The notes below the pieces were generated by a model. It had not been told where the DNA came from. It saw nothing but the letters and a program-made list of their open reading frames with translations, and ran no database searches. A DNA stretch of 64,000 bases. Origin: Lindgomyces ingoldianus (lineage: Eukaryota; Ascomycota; Dothideomycetes; Pleosporales; Lindgomycetaceae). The stretch is taken from positions 39,302 to 103,301 of the forward strand of contig NW_022985192.1 of the NCBI RefSeq assembly GCF_010093535.1, given 5' to 3'. Both the position numbers and the translations under genes were made by a program. Below are positions 32,960 through 44,453 of the stretch, piece after piece (position 1 is the stretch's first letter; each line of letters starts with the position of its first letter).

Positions 32960-35894
32960 ATAGCTCGAGACCTTACTATACCCATTTTCTAAATACTTTC
33001 AACAGCTAAGCGACTTTGATGGAGCGATTGTGTCAGATCACCCTATGAACTGTGACTTTAAGTAAGAAGCGCTGGATTAATTTTCCCTGAATTCGAGCCC
33101 GCTATCGCACATCACGTCGTACGAGTGAAATACTCACTCTTTAAGGCTAGTTCCTATTTCGTACACCCCATAGTCACCTCTGAGCTCTTTCGGGATCGTC
33201 AGACCTTACACTCTCTTCAAGGGATATGCACGCAAATGATCCGCCGTAAACAACTGTTTGAAAATTCATCTAAGACTGCCGTCGAAGGATTTCTTGACGA
33301 AATTTGGATCCTGAAGCCGGAACCACTGCCATATTGTTAAGTTCGTCGGTACCTACACCGATAAGTCATATTTCGGCCTGTTGGGGGTTTCATAAGGAGA
33401 TATTAATATTGCAACTTAAACATGGTCTGGCAGAAATTCAAAAGCCATGTTGTATATATTCAACCAGACATACCGTCCATCCTTACTATTTGTTACCCCT
33501 TTATAACCATAGGCCCAATCTCGGGCGGGAACGACAAAACGTCGGGGCTATAAGTAGTTTCCCAGGTAGCATAAGTGCATGGGAAACCGCTCAGTGTCTA
33601 AAAGGGGACGCGTGACGTGAACTAAGATATTGCAGAGCATATCAAGGCCATTGGGATAGCCGTAGAAGTCTCCGGGGAGTGGATTCGTTCGTGCTTACGA
33701 TTGATCCAATCTATCCCGTCAGTTTGTGCAAGGGTTGAAGAGCCGCATATATCAGTAAACCGCATACGTCCCATAACTACAGTGATGCCATTGCAGGTTC
33801 TAACATGGTATGGTAGATGTGGCTGGCAATTACTATAGTAAATGGATTGCAACATCTGGCTGATGCCGCAAACTGGAATTATGGGTTTTAAGGGCGCTAA
33901 ATATCACCTAGAGCCTGAATAGTGACCATAAATCTCCGGGGAAAGACCCTCGGATTAAAGTAACTTCGATTAAGAGAATACATGTGGAACGGAATTTCGA
34001 TTGCCCATCCAGGTTGGACGGCCCTCGACCAGAACTCTGGAAATATCGTTTCCGGGCCGTAGACATCTGAAAAGTGAGTACTCGAGATCTGTCCTCGTTT
34101 CGGTGGTTGAGCGGACCTTTCCGACACAGTATTTAGTACCGCTCGAGCTGGATGAGCCGCGCGATCCTTGGGTAAATGAAGCCATTGCTTGGAGCCTGTC
34201 GTGTTCCTTCGATGCAAACTTCACTCGAGTGGTTGAGTGTATTCCTGATCGCCGTCGTCGAATTCTCGAGAAATTTTGGACAATACTAAAGACTGCTAAT
34301 AACAGTTCATGAGAAAAAAAACCCACTGGACAGTCACTTACCAGACATTCTGAGAGCTGGGCTTTTAGTCAAGTGAAGAATCATCAACCCAAGGGTCGTA
34401 TCCAGCAACCGATGCTCTCTCAGCACACTTCGACAGAACAACAACTTATCCTTACTGCCTAGCATCCACTTAATCAGAGCCTCAATCCCGAAGCTTCCTG
34501 AGACTGTTGCGGAAACCCTCCTGTAGGATATTTTACCCTTCTGGATATTTACCATTGGCTCAGGAACACGTTCATGAATTCCCACGATATCCTAGAGAAT
34601 ATTTTCCTTGTACGCTGAAGTATCATGTTCGCCTTGTTATATTTTGAATTGGGTTATTTGTAGGAACTTAGAGAAGGAATCGATTTTATTAGCATAAGTG
34701 CGCAACTCCTCCCGCATAGCCAATACCATTAGCGATTTCGAAGAGGCCTTTGGCGACTTTAAACCCAGTGACTTTAACTGCTAGAATACCTGAGGTTACG
34801 CTGATCGAATCTATTATTGAAACTGAGGCTGAGATATGTTTATTGACATGCTACGAGGCTGTGGGTAGAAATTACGTTGACAGGCTATTGCGCCTTATCG
34901 TCAATGAACATGAAAGTAATGCTGAGTATTTCTTACTGTAGGGTGAGAGGAACTATGGTGACAGACTACTGTTTCTTCACTTTTCAGCTATCTATAGAGG
35001 GTCTCAGAGCATCAACCCCATCATGCATTGGGGACAAATCGCAAAGGCAAAAGAGGGAATATCAATCAACTCAAGTTCTTCCCACCACGATCAAGCTGCA
35101 CGAACACAACAATAGAGCTTGGAAGCATCTGAGAGTTCGAAGGTTTCCAATACACTCAGTGTCCATCCTTTGCAAAGGTTTTCATTCTAGTTTGTTCAAT
35201 GAATTGCATTCCCTTTTGATGTTTGTACAAAGTCACCTCCGAGTTCTCGAACTTTGTCATCTGTATTACCCGCTTGCATCTCCTCGATCCCTTATGTCTA
35301 GCAGGACGAACGCGACTCCTTAGCACCTTATTAGGAACTTTTTAGTACCTTCACCATTGTTCATGGATTGGGTATTTAAACATGCACCTGTATAAATCGG
35401 TTTTAAACCCCAGACCGATTTTATTGGCGGGGGAATATGCTTTAATAACCGAGGAAATATCTCTCACTATACTCAAACGTCCTTGTCTAGGAGTCTCCTT
35501 CAGCTCGTATCAAAGTAGCAGTACCTGGTACCAACCCCCCTCTTGTTCCTCATCCACCTAACCCCCTGCACGCGGGTTTTTACAATACATTATCGAGGGG
35601 TGCGCCGCAAATAACACCCCACTGTACCCTTTAGGTCCAATTTAGAGACCCCAAACAGCCATTGAAAAGTATGCACCGCCCTATATTCGTCGATTTTCTC
35701 TCCTTTCAACTTTTCCAGCTCGATCTTGTGCGCCGGCGTTACGATATCGTACGCATAGACGAGAATCAATTATCTGAAGATTTGAAACCTGTCTGTCAGG
35801 CTCATAAGTTCAACAGGCAATAGGAACCACAGCAACCTTAGTTCGCTCAATCCCCAATTCCTTCGACCGGCTGCCCTAGCTTAAGCGGACAGGT
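32960..35894. other. Gene-poor interval
   Basis: Frames of 60-148 residues occur on both strands. Those at 33970-34326 and 34334-34585 (minus), 34001-34312 (plus) and 34877-35323 (plus) are the longest, but I recognise no domain, and neighbouring frames cannot be spliced into a convincing protein. Could hold a decayed gene. Confidence 0.4.
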
Positions 35895-36215
35895 CTTGCC
35901 GTCTAACCCAGCTGGCGTCATGCACTGACTATACTACAACGTCGACTGGGTCGGATCCGACATGTCTAGCGTGCTGGCTTGCTCAGTGGAGGAATGCATA
36001 GAAGCGCGGCACACGGTGAATCAATACAATGCGACGAATAAAGCGGGTGTATGAGCTGCGTATGTGCTAGCGTGGGGAAATACGGCAGTGGCGTTGATAT
36101 AGGTAGATCGACGAAGTAACTGTTTCTTGACGTATAAGGTAGAGGGGTATATTATGAAAGTGATCGACGTGGAGGCTGTTGGAGTTTGTTAGGAGGGAAG
36201 GTGTCCGCAGGTTGA
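35895..36215 (+). pseudogene. Decayed copy of the adjacent PAN/apple-like domain
   Basis: Translation on the + strand gives a chain matching the C-terminal domain of the 36492-37371 protein in order: VDWVGSDM (intact DWTGSDL), EECIEARHTVNQYNAT (intact SSCIEACHTVNQYNAT), a broken AWGNTAVAL block, SNCFLTYK (intact SNCFLKYK), VDVEAVGVC and EGRCPQ (intact EGRCPKG). At least three in-frame stops and small indels separate the blocks, and one Cys of the ACH motif is Arg. The copy lies tail to tail with the intact gene, so it arose by inverted duplication or is a dead paralogue. Confidence 0.75.
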
Positions 36216-36491
36216 GCAGGGGTCGAGAGGGTAGTGAGGGGTAAGAAGGGAGGGTCAATGAATGACATGGCGCTGGAGAGGGGATGGCTGTCACGCAGGC
36301 TAACTACTTACACGCCACTTTCGGACAGTATGAAACGCTAATTCTGAATCCTGACACGAGAGCAGCGCATGCGACAGCTTCCATTGCAGGATATTATAAA
36401 CAGTTCTAGAGGGTGTCTCCTATAACCTCTTGGCGGTATTAACCACTAGACCTCATCCCTCCTCCTCCCCTTCCTTTCCCATCCCATCTCC

Positions 36492-37371
36492 TTACCCCCA
36501 GCCTTTGGGACACCTCCCCTCCAAACAAATCGCCACAACCTCTACCCCCCTCTTATTCGCCGCCCATCCCCCAGCGTCAGCCTTATACTTTAAAAAACAA
36601 TTACTCGGCCTCGCAGATTCTAGCAGCGCTAAGGAGGCATTGACCCACGAAGGCACGAACGAGGCTCCTACACAAAGCTTCCCATCCGTAGCATTGTATT
36701 GGTTTACAGTATGGCAGGCTTCTATGCAGGAGGACAGGGTGGGTGTGAGGGCAGCGACGAGGTCGGAGCCGGTCCAGTCAATAGCGCAGTGAAGGGTGTA
36801 GGAGACTGTGGTTATGGTGGAGAAGAGTGTTTGATTGTTGGAGGTAGGGCAGCCAGTTGTAGGGATTGCAAGGAGGGTGGTGGTGTTTTGCTGTGGACTA
36901 GGGCTGAGGGTTTCGGTGGTGTTTTCTGGTGGGGGTGGGGGTGCACATGATGTTTCAGCTGGACTAGAATTGGGATTGGCAATGTTTGCGGCTCCTGTTT
37001 TGTTCGAAGTAGTCTGCATGGCTTTCCCAATGAAGCCACCTGCTAGCCCTGAAATAATTGCGATCAGAAGTGAGAAGACGAGAAGGAATGGCCAGCGCGT
37101 CCACCTTCCCGTCCTGTCTCTAGCCTTCGCGTCACCATTCCCACCTGCGACCGCCCCAGGTTCGAGGACATATTTCGGACTAGAGTCTAGGATAGAGTAG
37201 AGCGGGGAGTATTCCTTTGGTATGGCCAGGGCTTCCGGCAGCTGCGAGGGCTGGTAAATGGGAGATGGGGTCCGTTTATGGAACGGGAACTGGGGAGATG
37301 GTTAATGAAGTGGGATGGAGGAAGATGGGGCTCGGACTAGAGTGGCTTCCATTCTCACACACAGCGCGCAT
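36492..37371 (-). CDS. Type II membrane protein with PAN/apple-like Cys domain
   Basis: I propose two exons: a tiny first exon 37363-37371 (ATG CGC GCT) and 36492-37289, giving 268 residues. The 73-bp intron has a GTGTGTGAG donor, an ATTAAC branch site and a CCCCAG acceptor; without it an in-frame TAA at 37302-37304 blocks any upstream ATG. The N-terminal part is cytosolic and Pro/Tyr-rich, followed by a TM helix (about residues 69-92, WPFLLVFSLLIAIISGLAGG), a Thr/Ser/Pro linker, and a Cys-containing domain with CAIDWTGSDL, SSCIEACHTVNQYN, LCVGASF, SNCFLKYK and CLEGRCPKGWG that resembles fungal PAN/apple domains. The start is the uncertain part; the minimal frame would begin inside the TM-distal segment at 37019. 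Function unknown. Confidence 0.65.
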
Positions 37372-38499
37372 GTCCGGTCCGGGCGTATTCGGCCTGCTGA
37401 AATGCGCCGCGTTTAGCGGGCCCACAGCATGCTACCTAGGAGGTATCGAAAGTCAATTTACGAGTGAAAATTCCTGCTCTAGGTGCTATCGCGTCGTCGC
37501 CAAGAACAAGATGTGGAAGGAATGTAAAGACGAAGACGAGGCGGAAGACCAGAAATCCTGGGTTTCGCGTACTTTTCAATAAGGACCCGCAGATTCCAAA
37601 TCGCCCCCGCGGAGTACCTTTGACGGAGATGAGGTGTGCATATGGACATGGGGCGGGATCCTCCTCGTTGATGCGGAGCGGGGATTGCAGGTGGGTAGTA
37701 TGGATGAGAAATTGCGAGAACATGGAGAACCTGAGAAACGGATTCAAGGAAACAACGGAGAGAGTGCCAATTGTTGGGAGAATTGAATTGAGAGACTGTG
37801 CGCATATTTTTCTACTGGTAAATAGGAGCTGGGCAAGAGTGGGAGGAGATTTTAGCCCCAAGATATTTTTGCTTGTGTTGAAACTGGTTAAAACAAGGAG
37901 TGCATATTCAGCAACACTATAGACTTTGGGGAGGTTAAAGGAGAAAGTGCATTATGAAGAGCGTAGCGTGCAATGCCCTGACGAAAACAAGCTCGGCCAT
38001 TCACTCACTTTCTCGTGACCGTGTGCAATCACAAAAGAGACGAAGCAATCTTTCGAATGACGTCACAGAAAACCCCACCAGGTCTCCAGAAACGGAATTC
38101 AAAATCCCTAGAATATACTGGAGCTCCTATACCTATCTCAACTTTCGCACGCTACATCGCGCAATTAGGCACTACGCCAAACATCTTCAACTGCGCTCTG
38201 GACTCAATCGCGACTCGTAGTCTCATGGACTACAACCTATACAATCCTTACGGACGGTGGCTGCACTGAAATGTGCAGGTCTCTCCACACGATATGCAAC
38301 TCTTCTTGCACAACTGAGACCTCGCGTTCTCCTGACTCCCGGATAGAAACATTAGAATAGCGCCTCCGTCTGAGAGGAGTCGTGTCAATGTGTACAATGG
38401 ACCTGGTCTCATTGACTACGGGCATTGGGAGAGGATAAATAGGGATCTCCGAATAGGTGTGAGGCTGCCGCGGGATAGAGTTGACCATTGGGTCGAAAT
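37372..38499. other. Intergenic region
   Basis: Promoter side of the PAN-like gene, then frames without recognisable features, including overlapping antisense frames at 37436-37922. Confidence 0.4.
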
Positions 38500-39240
38500 A
38501 GCCGTTTGAGTGTGAGGCAGCTAGCGGGGCTGGTAGCGACTTGTGTTATCTATTGCTTCTACTACCTAGAAGCATCTCTTTGCTCTCTAGTTTCTACTTA
38601 TTAAGCTTAACATAAACCTCTATGTATACAGCTAGCATCTTAGTCCTCTAGATGTTACTGCCTTGTTATTGTAACGGCGCAGGCAAGACAACGGGTCCGA
38701 ATGCGGTATGAATCCACTCAGAGGTATATAGGAGTGCTTGGGGACTTAGAAACCTGGGAATTCCATTAACACCTATAGGCCTTGTACAAAGGATATCAGA
38801 AAACTACTAAACTAGCTAAGGGGAGAGGTGCAGCTAAATACTTGGGGGAATAGGGGCACAGCAGGGACTAGGGCAGGGTCGGGTCAGATACGAGGAACCT
38901 TCGATGTAGGTTCGTCGGGTAAACTTTGCATGGAACGATTCATGCGAATCGTCACAGTTATAAATCAACTACCTTCTTCTTAACAAGCATTAACTAAAAC
39001 TATAGTAAACACCTAACTTTTAATGTCTAGCTCTAGCATAACTAAAACTTTCTTACACATTATAGAAAAATTAAATAAGCTTAAAAATAAGCAAATAGCT
39101 GCCTATAAAGCTGCTATAGAACTGTATAAATAAGTTAAGTTTTTTACTTAGCAACTATTAAAAGTCTAGCAAAGACTTATAAAAATTACTTTACTTAATA
39201 ATTTTAATAGAATGTAACATAAGGACATTCTAGTGTAGGC
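38500..39240. repeat. AT-rich island
   Basis: Markedly AT- and TpA-rich compared with flanking genes, especially 38950-39230, with stops in all frames. This fits a small RIP-decayed transposon remnant, though no element end was recognised. Confidence 0.5.
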
Positions 39241-39276
39241 TGTGGTGGTTAAGATACGGATGATGTGGCGACGAGT

Positions 39277-39298
39277 GCTGGCTGGCTGGCTGGCTGGT
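39277..39298. repeat. GGCT microsatellite
   Basis: About five tandem ggct units just left of the DUF3405 gene's 5' region. Confidence 0.85.
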
Positions 39299-39613
39299 TG
39301 CCTGTTACAACGGCGGTGTTTGTGGCGTCGTTGGCTTGGCGCGGATCCTTCCCGCCCGCGAAATCCAGCACCCCCACACACAACATTCGCTTTCACTGCG
39401 CACTCTTAAGCTCTCACCACTACTCCCGCCCATTCCTACCAATTTCAACGTCGTGTTTCTTCGCAATATACCCGAATCACTTCCCACTCACTCGATCACA
39501 GGCAGAAGAAGATAGCCTGAGAAAGCCCCTTCATCTTCGCACTTCTCGCTCCCCCTTTCGACACCCTCCGCCACATGTCATAATTATTGGTACAACCACC
39601 CGCATACCGCGCA

Positions 39614-42112
39614 ATGCTTAACTTCAGGCCACTACAGGTGGCAAAGCGGAAGCTACAATCCTACAACCAGGTGCCGACACACGATGTCGAGGACGGCGAC
39701 ATCTACAACGAGAAGCGGTACGACAGCGACGACGACGAGAGCTATGTCTCTTCCACAACATCCTCCCCATACTCATCAAGAGTATCATCAGGCGTGTTGC
39801 ATACAAGACAGCGGTCAACAACGAAACCGACCGTCAGCGCATACAGTTACAGGAATCCGCGGGCGTTCACGAGATACTTTGGTCTGGCCATAGCGAGCAC
39901 CTTAATATTATTCGTTCTGTTTTTAATGAAAATGGGTTGGGCGTCGGCAAGGGATGTGGAATTAGGGCTGAATAAACCGCCGCCGCCGCCGCACGTGTGG
40001 GAAGCGTTTCCATTCTTGAAGCGGTACCATGGCGGGATACGGACGTTACAAGCGAGGGATAAGAATGTGCCCGAGTATCCGCGGAAGGAGGATATTGACC
40101 CGGACTTACCCCCAGGTAAGACAGGAGAACTGCAGGAGGACGAAGCACAGTTCGAAAAGCGTTCGGAAAATGGGGCTGTGCCACTAGGGGATGTGTTTAC
40201 CCCGTACCCAGACTACCAAAGTTTGAAATATTTGGACCAGTACGGACCGGTGGAGACGTGCTATTTGGACGTCAACGATACCGTTAAGATCCCGTCTTTG
40301 AGGGCGTACAAGGGCGTGCCGGATGGCCAACCGGACAATATCTTAGGTTCTTACGATGTTTTGGGTCTTCGCAAGGACGTCTGCTTTGAACGGTTCGGAC
40401 GATTAGGCCCATATGGCCTAGGCTACAGTAGGAAGCTTGGCGGCACCGGTGCTGGAATGGAAGGAGACCGTGAAGGCATTGAGAAAGTCTGGGAAGCTAC
40501 CCCTGAAGTCAATTTCCAACATGTAAAGTGGGGCGCGGCCCAGGACCGCTGCTTGGAGAAAAACCGCTTCCGCTTCAAGGCTAAGCCTAAAGGACGCAAT
40601 CACTTCTTCCAAACCATGGCCACTAAGGGACCAAAGGATGAGACCATCAATGCAACATCTGGCGAGATCGGTGATGTTGAGGAACCGGTAAAAGAGCAGG
40701 AAGTGGGGAAGAAGTACACCAATGGCACCGTCCGCGCTCAGCCAAAATCACAACACAAAAACCTGCTCCCTCGCACCTGCGTTTTGATCAGAACGTGGTG
40801 GGATTACAAGTACGACGACGAAGATATCATGTTCCTCCGCGCTCTCGTATCCGAACTCAGTATTCAGTCCGGTGGTGAATATGTAGTGCATTTCTTGATC
40901 CATGTCAAGGACAACAATAAGCAGATCTGGGCCGACGACCAAGTTTACCAGGAAACGCTCAATAACTCCTTGCCGCCGGAGTTTGAGGGGATGGGAACTC
41001 TCTGGTCTGAGAAGCAAATGAGTCTCATCTACGCTGGCGTGGATGAGGCCAAGTTTCGCGACCTCCCAGTTCATGGTGCCTACCGTTCTACCTTCATGCC
41101 CGTCACGTATTTCGCGCACCAGCATCCCGAATTCGACTTCTTCTGGCAGTGGGAAATGGATGTTCGATACACCGGCCACTACTACCATCTCTTCAGCCAA
41201 GTCGCTCAGTGGGCCGACAAGCAGCCCCGTAAGGGACTCTGGGAGCGGAACTCCCGATTCTATGTCCCTGCAACCCATGGCTCTTGGGAAGACTTTTCAC
41301 ACATGGTCCGCGTGCAAACTGAGCATGGAACAAACAGCAAAGCTAACACCTGGTCCTCGCACCTCCCCCCGAATCCGCACATGCCTGAAGCCGAAACACA
41401 GAAACCCGAAAAGCCAATATGGGGTCCCGAACTCCCCTACGATTACCCCGATATCGAACTTGACGACGCCATCATACCCCCGACCACCTCCACCGAAGAC
41501 AAATACGAATGGGGTGTCAACGAACCCGCGGATCTCATCGTTTTCAACCCTCTCTTCGACCCCGACCACACAAACTGGATTCTCGCCGAAGACGTCACGG
41601 GCTACAACCGCAGCCAAGGCTTTCCCCCGCGTCGAACCGCTATTAATACTTCTGGTCGTCTTAGTCGCAGACTTCTCGAGACTATGCACAGAGAACAATC
41701 GCTCCATCGGCACACTATGTTTAGCGAAATGTGGCCCGCGTCCTGCGCACTACACCATGGTCTCAAGGCTGTATTTGCGCCGCATCCCGTCTTTATCGAC
41801 CGGAAATGGCCGGTGCAATATCTCGCCGCAATCTTCAATAACGGGCGGAATGGCGCGTCGGGGGGAGCGAGACTCTCTATCTTTAGTGATGAACGCCAGC
41901 ATAATTTCAAGGGCACTACGTGGTACTATGATGCGGGGTTTGCGCCGAATTTGTGGAAGAGGTGGCTCGGGTATAAGGTTGATAATGATGGGGGGGAGGA
42001 GGAGGAGGTGGAGGGCGAGGGGAGAATGTGTCTGCCTGGTGTCCTTTTGCATCCGGTTAAGGATGTAGAATTGGTTTTTGAACGGGTTGCAGACGATGAG
42101 GATGATGAGTGA
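39614..42112 (+). CDS. DUF3405 family membrane protein
   Basis: Single-exon gene of 832 residues beginning at the first ATG (MLNFRPLQVAKRK); the frame extends nine codons further only with a non-ATG start. The N-terminus is acidic and Ser-rich, then one TM helix (about residues 88-110, YFGLAIASTLILFVLFLMKMGWA), making a type II membrane protein. The lumenal part shows the DUF3405 blocks: LIRTWWDYKYDDEDIMFLRALVSELS near residue 395, FLIHVKD, PVTYFAHQHPEFDFFWQWEMDVRYTGHYYHL, and GYNRSQGFPPRRTAINT. The YDDED and WEMDVR acidic motifs suggest a Golgi glycosyltransferase-like fold, but no activity is known to me. Length is normal for the family. A CCG repeat encodes PPPPP near residue 118. Confidence 0.9.
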   Translation: MLNFRPLQVAKRKLQSYNQVPTHDVEDGDIYNEKRYDSDDDESYVSSTTSSPYSSRVSSGVLHTRQRSTTKPTVSAYSYRNPRAFTRYFGLAIASTLILFVLFLMKMGWASARDVELGLNKPPPPPHVWEAFPFLKRYHGGIRTLQARDKNVPEYPRKEDIDPDLPPGKTGELQEDEAQFEKRSENGAVPLGDVFTPYPDYQSLKYLDQYGPVETCYLDVNDTVKIPSLRAYKGVPDGQPDNILGSYDVLGLRKDVCFERFGRLGPYGLGYSRKLGGTGAGMEGDREGIEKVWEATPEVNFQHVKWGAAQDRCLEKNRFRFKAKPKGRNHFFQTMATKGPKDETINATSGEIGDVEEPVKEQEVGKKYTNGTVRAQPKSQHKNLLPRTCVLIRTWWDYKYDDEDIMFLRALVSELSIQSGGEYVVHFLIHVKDNNKQIWADDQVYQETLNNSLPPEFEGMGTLWSEKQMSLIYAGVDEAKFRDLPVHGAYRSTFMPVTYFAHQHPEFDFFWQWEMDVRYTGHYYHLFSQVAQWADKQPRKGLWERNSRFYVPATHGSWEDFSHMVRVQTEHGTNSKANTWSSHLPPNPHMPEAETQKPEKPIWGPELPYDYPDIELDDAIIPPTTSTEDKYEWGVNEPADLIVFNPLFDPDHTNWILAEDVTGYNRSQGFPPRRTAINTSGRLSRRLLETMHREQSLHRHTMFSEMWPASCALHHGLKAVFAPHPVFIDRKWPVQYLAAIFNNGRNGASGGARLSIFSDERQHNFKGTTWYYDAGFAPNLWKRWLGYKVDNDGGEEEEVEGEGRMCLPGVLLHPVKDVELVFERVADDEDDE

Positions 42113-44048
42113 GTGTATGAAGGGGAGTGGATTTGAAGCGATTCGAGGGGTGTTGAGCTTCTTTGTTGATATTGATGGTTGGGCGGCGATGATATGCTAT
42201 GGCGTTTTTGGAAGAGATGGGGCGCGTCTTAAGTGTGCTTCCCTGTATATGTATTGGTAATTTGGGATGGGTCTTCATGTGTGTATGCATACCTATGAGA
42301 GATGTTTTGAGACCACCTAGGTCGTTTACTGCAGGTGCCTTCTGAGGTTGGAACATACCGAGATTGAATGTATAAAGATCATGCTAAGCCCCAACTCTCC
42401 CGCTGTACAGACGTATGATGGCCAGATTAGAAGCTATCACCCGCTCAGTACCCACTTGCTTTTTTGTCACAGGGTTTGCCACTACATTCCCTCCAGCTCC
42501 ATCCCGATATTTCCTTGCTACCTTGCTACCTTGCTGCCTTGCTGCCATAACCATAGTCCTTAACCTGCTACTATTCATCCAGGGGAAGTTCTATTACCCG
42601 GCGTCCACGCTTCGTTCAGGCTCATATCATGTCATGAAACCGAAATCGAATCGAGTCGTGTCGAAGCACTGTCAAAAAAACCCCGACAGCATACTCTTAC
42701 CATCCTAATCGCAAACGTCCTAGAGTCTCTTTCGAATTGCTTTAAACCGGTCTAGGAAAAGAAACATCTTGATGTCATGAAGTGAGGAATCGCCGGGATG
42801 GGGATACAGAGCCTTCAGAAATTGTCCCATCATCTATGTGGACAATTCTCACTAGTATTCAAAGAGTAAGGAAAGAGCCTTAAAGAGGCTGATATGGAGT
42901 TGCGTAGACTTAGAAGATGTTAAGAATATGATGCTATGGTGGATCGAGACTTCCAAAATTAAGTACTTATTGACTTACTAGACGTTACGCTGGCTCTTAT
43001 CGCTTTAAAGCGTAACCAAGACCGCCATGGTATTTAAGAGTCATCTTGACCCGCAAGGCTTCCGGGTAGAAGATCAAATTTACCTTATTGCAGAAAATCC
43101 ATTGATGCATAATGCGAATTAGGGCGATTTCTTAGGGCTCTCGCAATAGCATACACTAAGGGGTGTGAATATGGCATTTGAACGGCTTGAGAAAGTGTTC
43201 GCAAATCCGCCAAATATCCGCTGAGAGACTTGCCACGTGAGAGAGACCTTACTGAGAACTCAATCAAGTTAAGCCGTCCTGATGCATTGAAGTCCTTTTG
43301 ACATGTAGTTGATTTCGGCGGCGTAGATGCAGATTTCCTTTACGGCACAGCCAATTCCATCTCCGATTTTGTAGACGAAACTGCCGGTTACAAGATTACT
43401 CTTACTTTAAGCTGCAAATGATTTTTATACTTGTGTGGTTTATAAGACCTTCTTCTTTCAGATATAACATACGCCTTTTTCTAATAAAAAAAAGGACGGC
43501 AGCGTTATCTTCTAGTTAAGACCCCTAAAACAAAGTAGTAAATTAAAAGTGTAGTGTTTTTTGTCTCATAATTATAGGTGTAATACAAATTTACAAGTAG
43601 CCAAGTGTTACAAATATATAAGAAAAGAAGCTACATCAACGAGCAACGGCAGAGGAGAGATATCGTGGCTTGAGGGCCAATAGTATGGGACACAAGGATG
43701 CGCTAACTCTTGCAGGAGGAAAGAGCATTAATGGATAGGGGGGTTCCCTTTCTAAGGTTCCTAGTTAGTTATTCTTCGAAGGACTATCATTTGCCAGCAA
43801 TTGTGAAGTCGGTTTATTCATCCTAGATAAAGGTTCAAGAATTCGCAAGTACCTTGCTAAACTTCCACTCCTAATCTTGAGAAAACAATCGCAATACTTG
43901 CAACCGCTTACCCTCATAATACAGCCATACGAGAACTGCATCTTAAAGCCCTTGTTTCTTGTAATAAGAACAAACTGCAAAAGAGAATCCAGTAGATGGT
44001 CGAGGGTTGATGCTCTTTACAGTATTATAAAGCACTAGCTCCTCCACC
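42113..44048. other. Intergenic region
   Basis: No supported gene. Contains an 8-bp tandem repeat at 42513-42546 and an AT-rich patch near 43400-43620 that may be transposon debris. Confidence 0.45.
42513..42546. repeat. Short tandem repeat, 8-bp unit
   Basis: Four head-to-tail copies of ccttgcta, the last two with g in place of the final a. Confidence 0.9.
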
Positions 44049-44453
44049 ATGGAACCAGGGTTTGAGACACTACTAACCCTTACCGATCTGATTCTCCTCT
44101 CAACACCCTACCCCGCAATAACGGCAATATACTGGCTATTCACGGACGAAGCCATTTCTTCTACCGCAGGTCTCCGCAAGGTTGGCAAGAGTGCTTGGAT
44201 CTGGCTGCCTCGCATATACCTCATCTTGCGTATGATAAATCTGGCTGAAGCCATGGAAAGCCTCATCCGAGAGAGCCTGAGTGATCTCTCTCTTCCGTTC
44301 ACATGGCAAAATCTCCCGTCGGCAATTAAAGATGCAGGCGTAAGGTGGGAGTTTTTAAAGGTACAGAATCTTGTTCTCAGCAAAGTTTGGACCCCTACTA
44401 CGGACATTCTTTTGCTGTTCGGCAATAGCTCCCTCTATTCTGGAGCCATATGA
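44049..44453 (+). CDS. Small hypothetical protein
   Basis: Frame of 134 residues from an ATG with a good context (CACCATGGAA). Sequence is rich in Leu, Ile and Trp with two moderately hydrophobic stretches near the N-terminus (residues 5-30) and around residues 50-65. I recognise no family. The amino-acid composition looks protein-like and no transposon signature is present. It may be a short intact gene or the 5' piece of a broken one. Confidence 0.4.
   Translation: MEPGFETLLTLTDLILLSTPYPAITAIYWLFTDEAISSTAGLRKVGKSAWIWLPRIYLILRMINLAEAMESLIRESLSDLSLPFTWQNLPSAIKDAGVRWEFLKVQNLVLSKVWTPTTDILLLFGNSSLYSGAI

Noticed and set aside
41043..42068. 341-residue + strand frame inside the DUF3405 gene
   Set aside because: Out-of-frame shadow with Ser/Thr/Pro and Arg composition and no domain; the DUF3405 frame is clearly the coding one.
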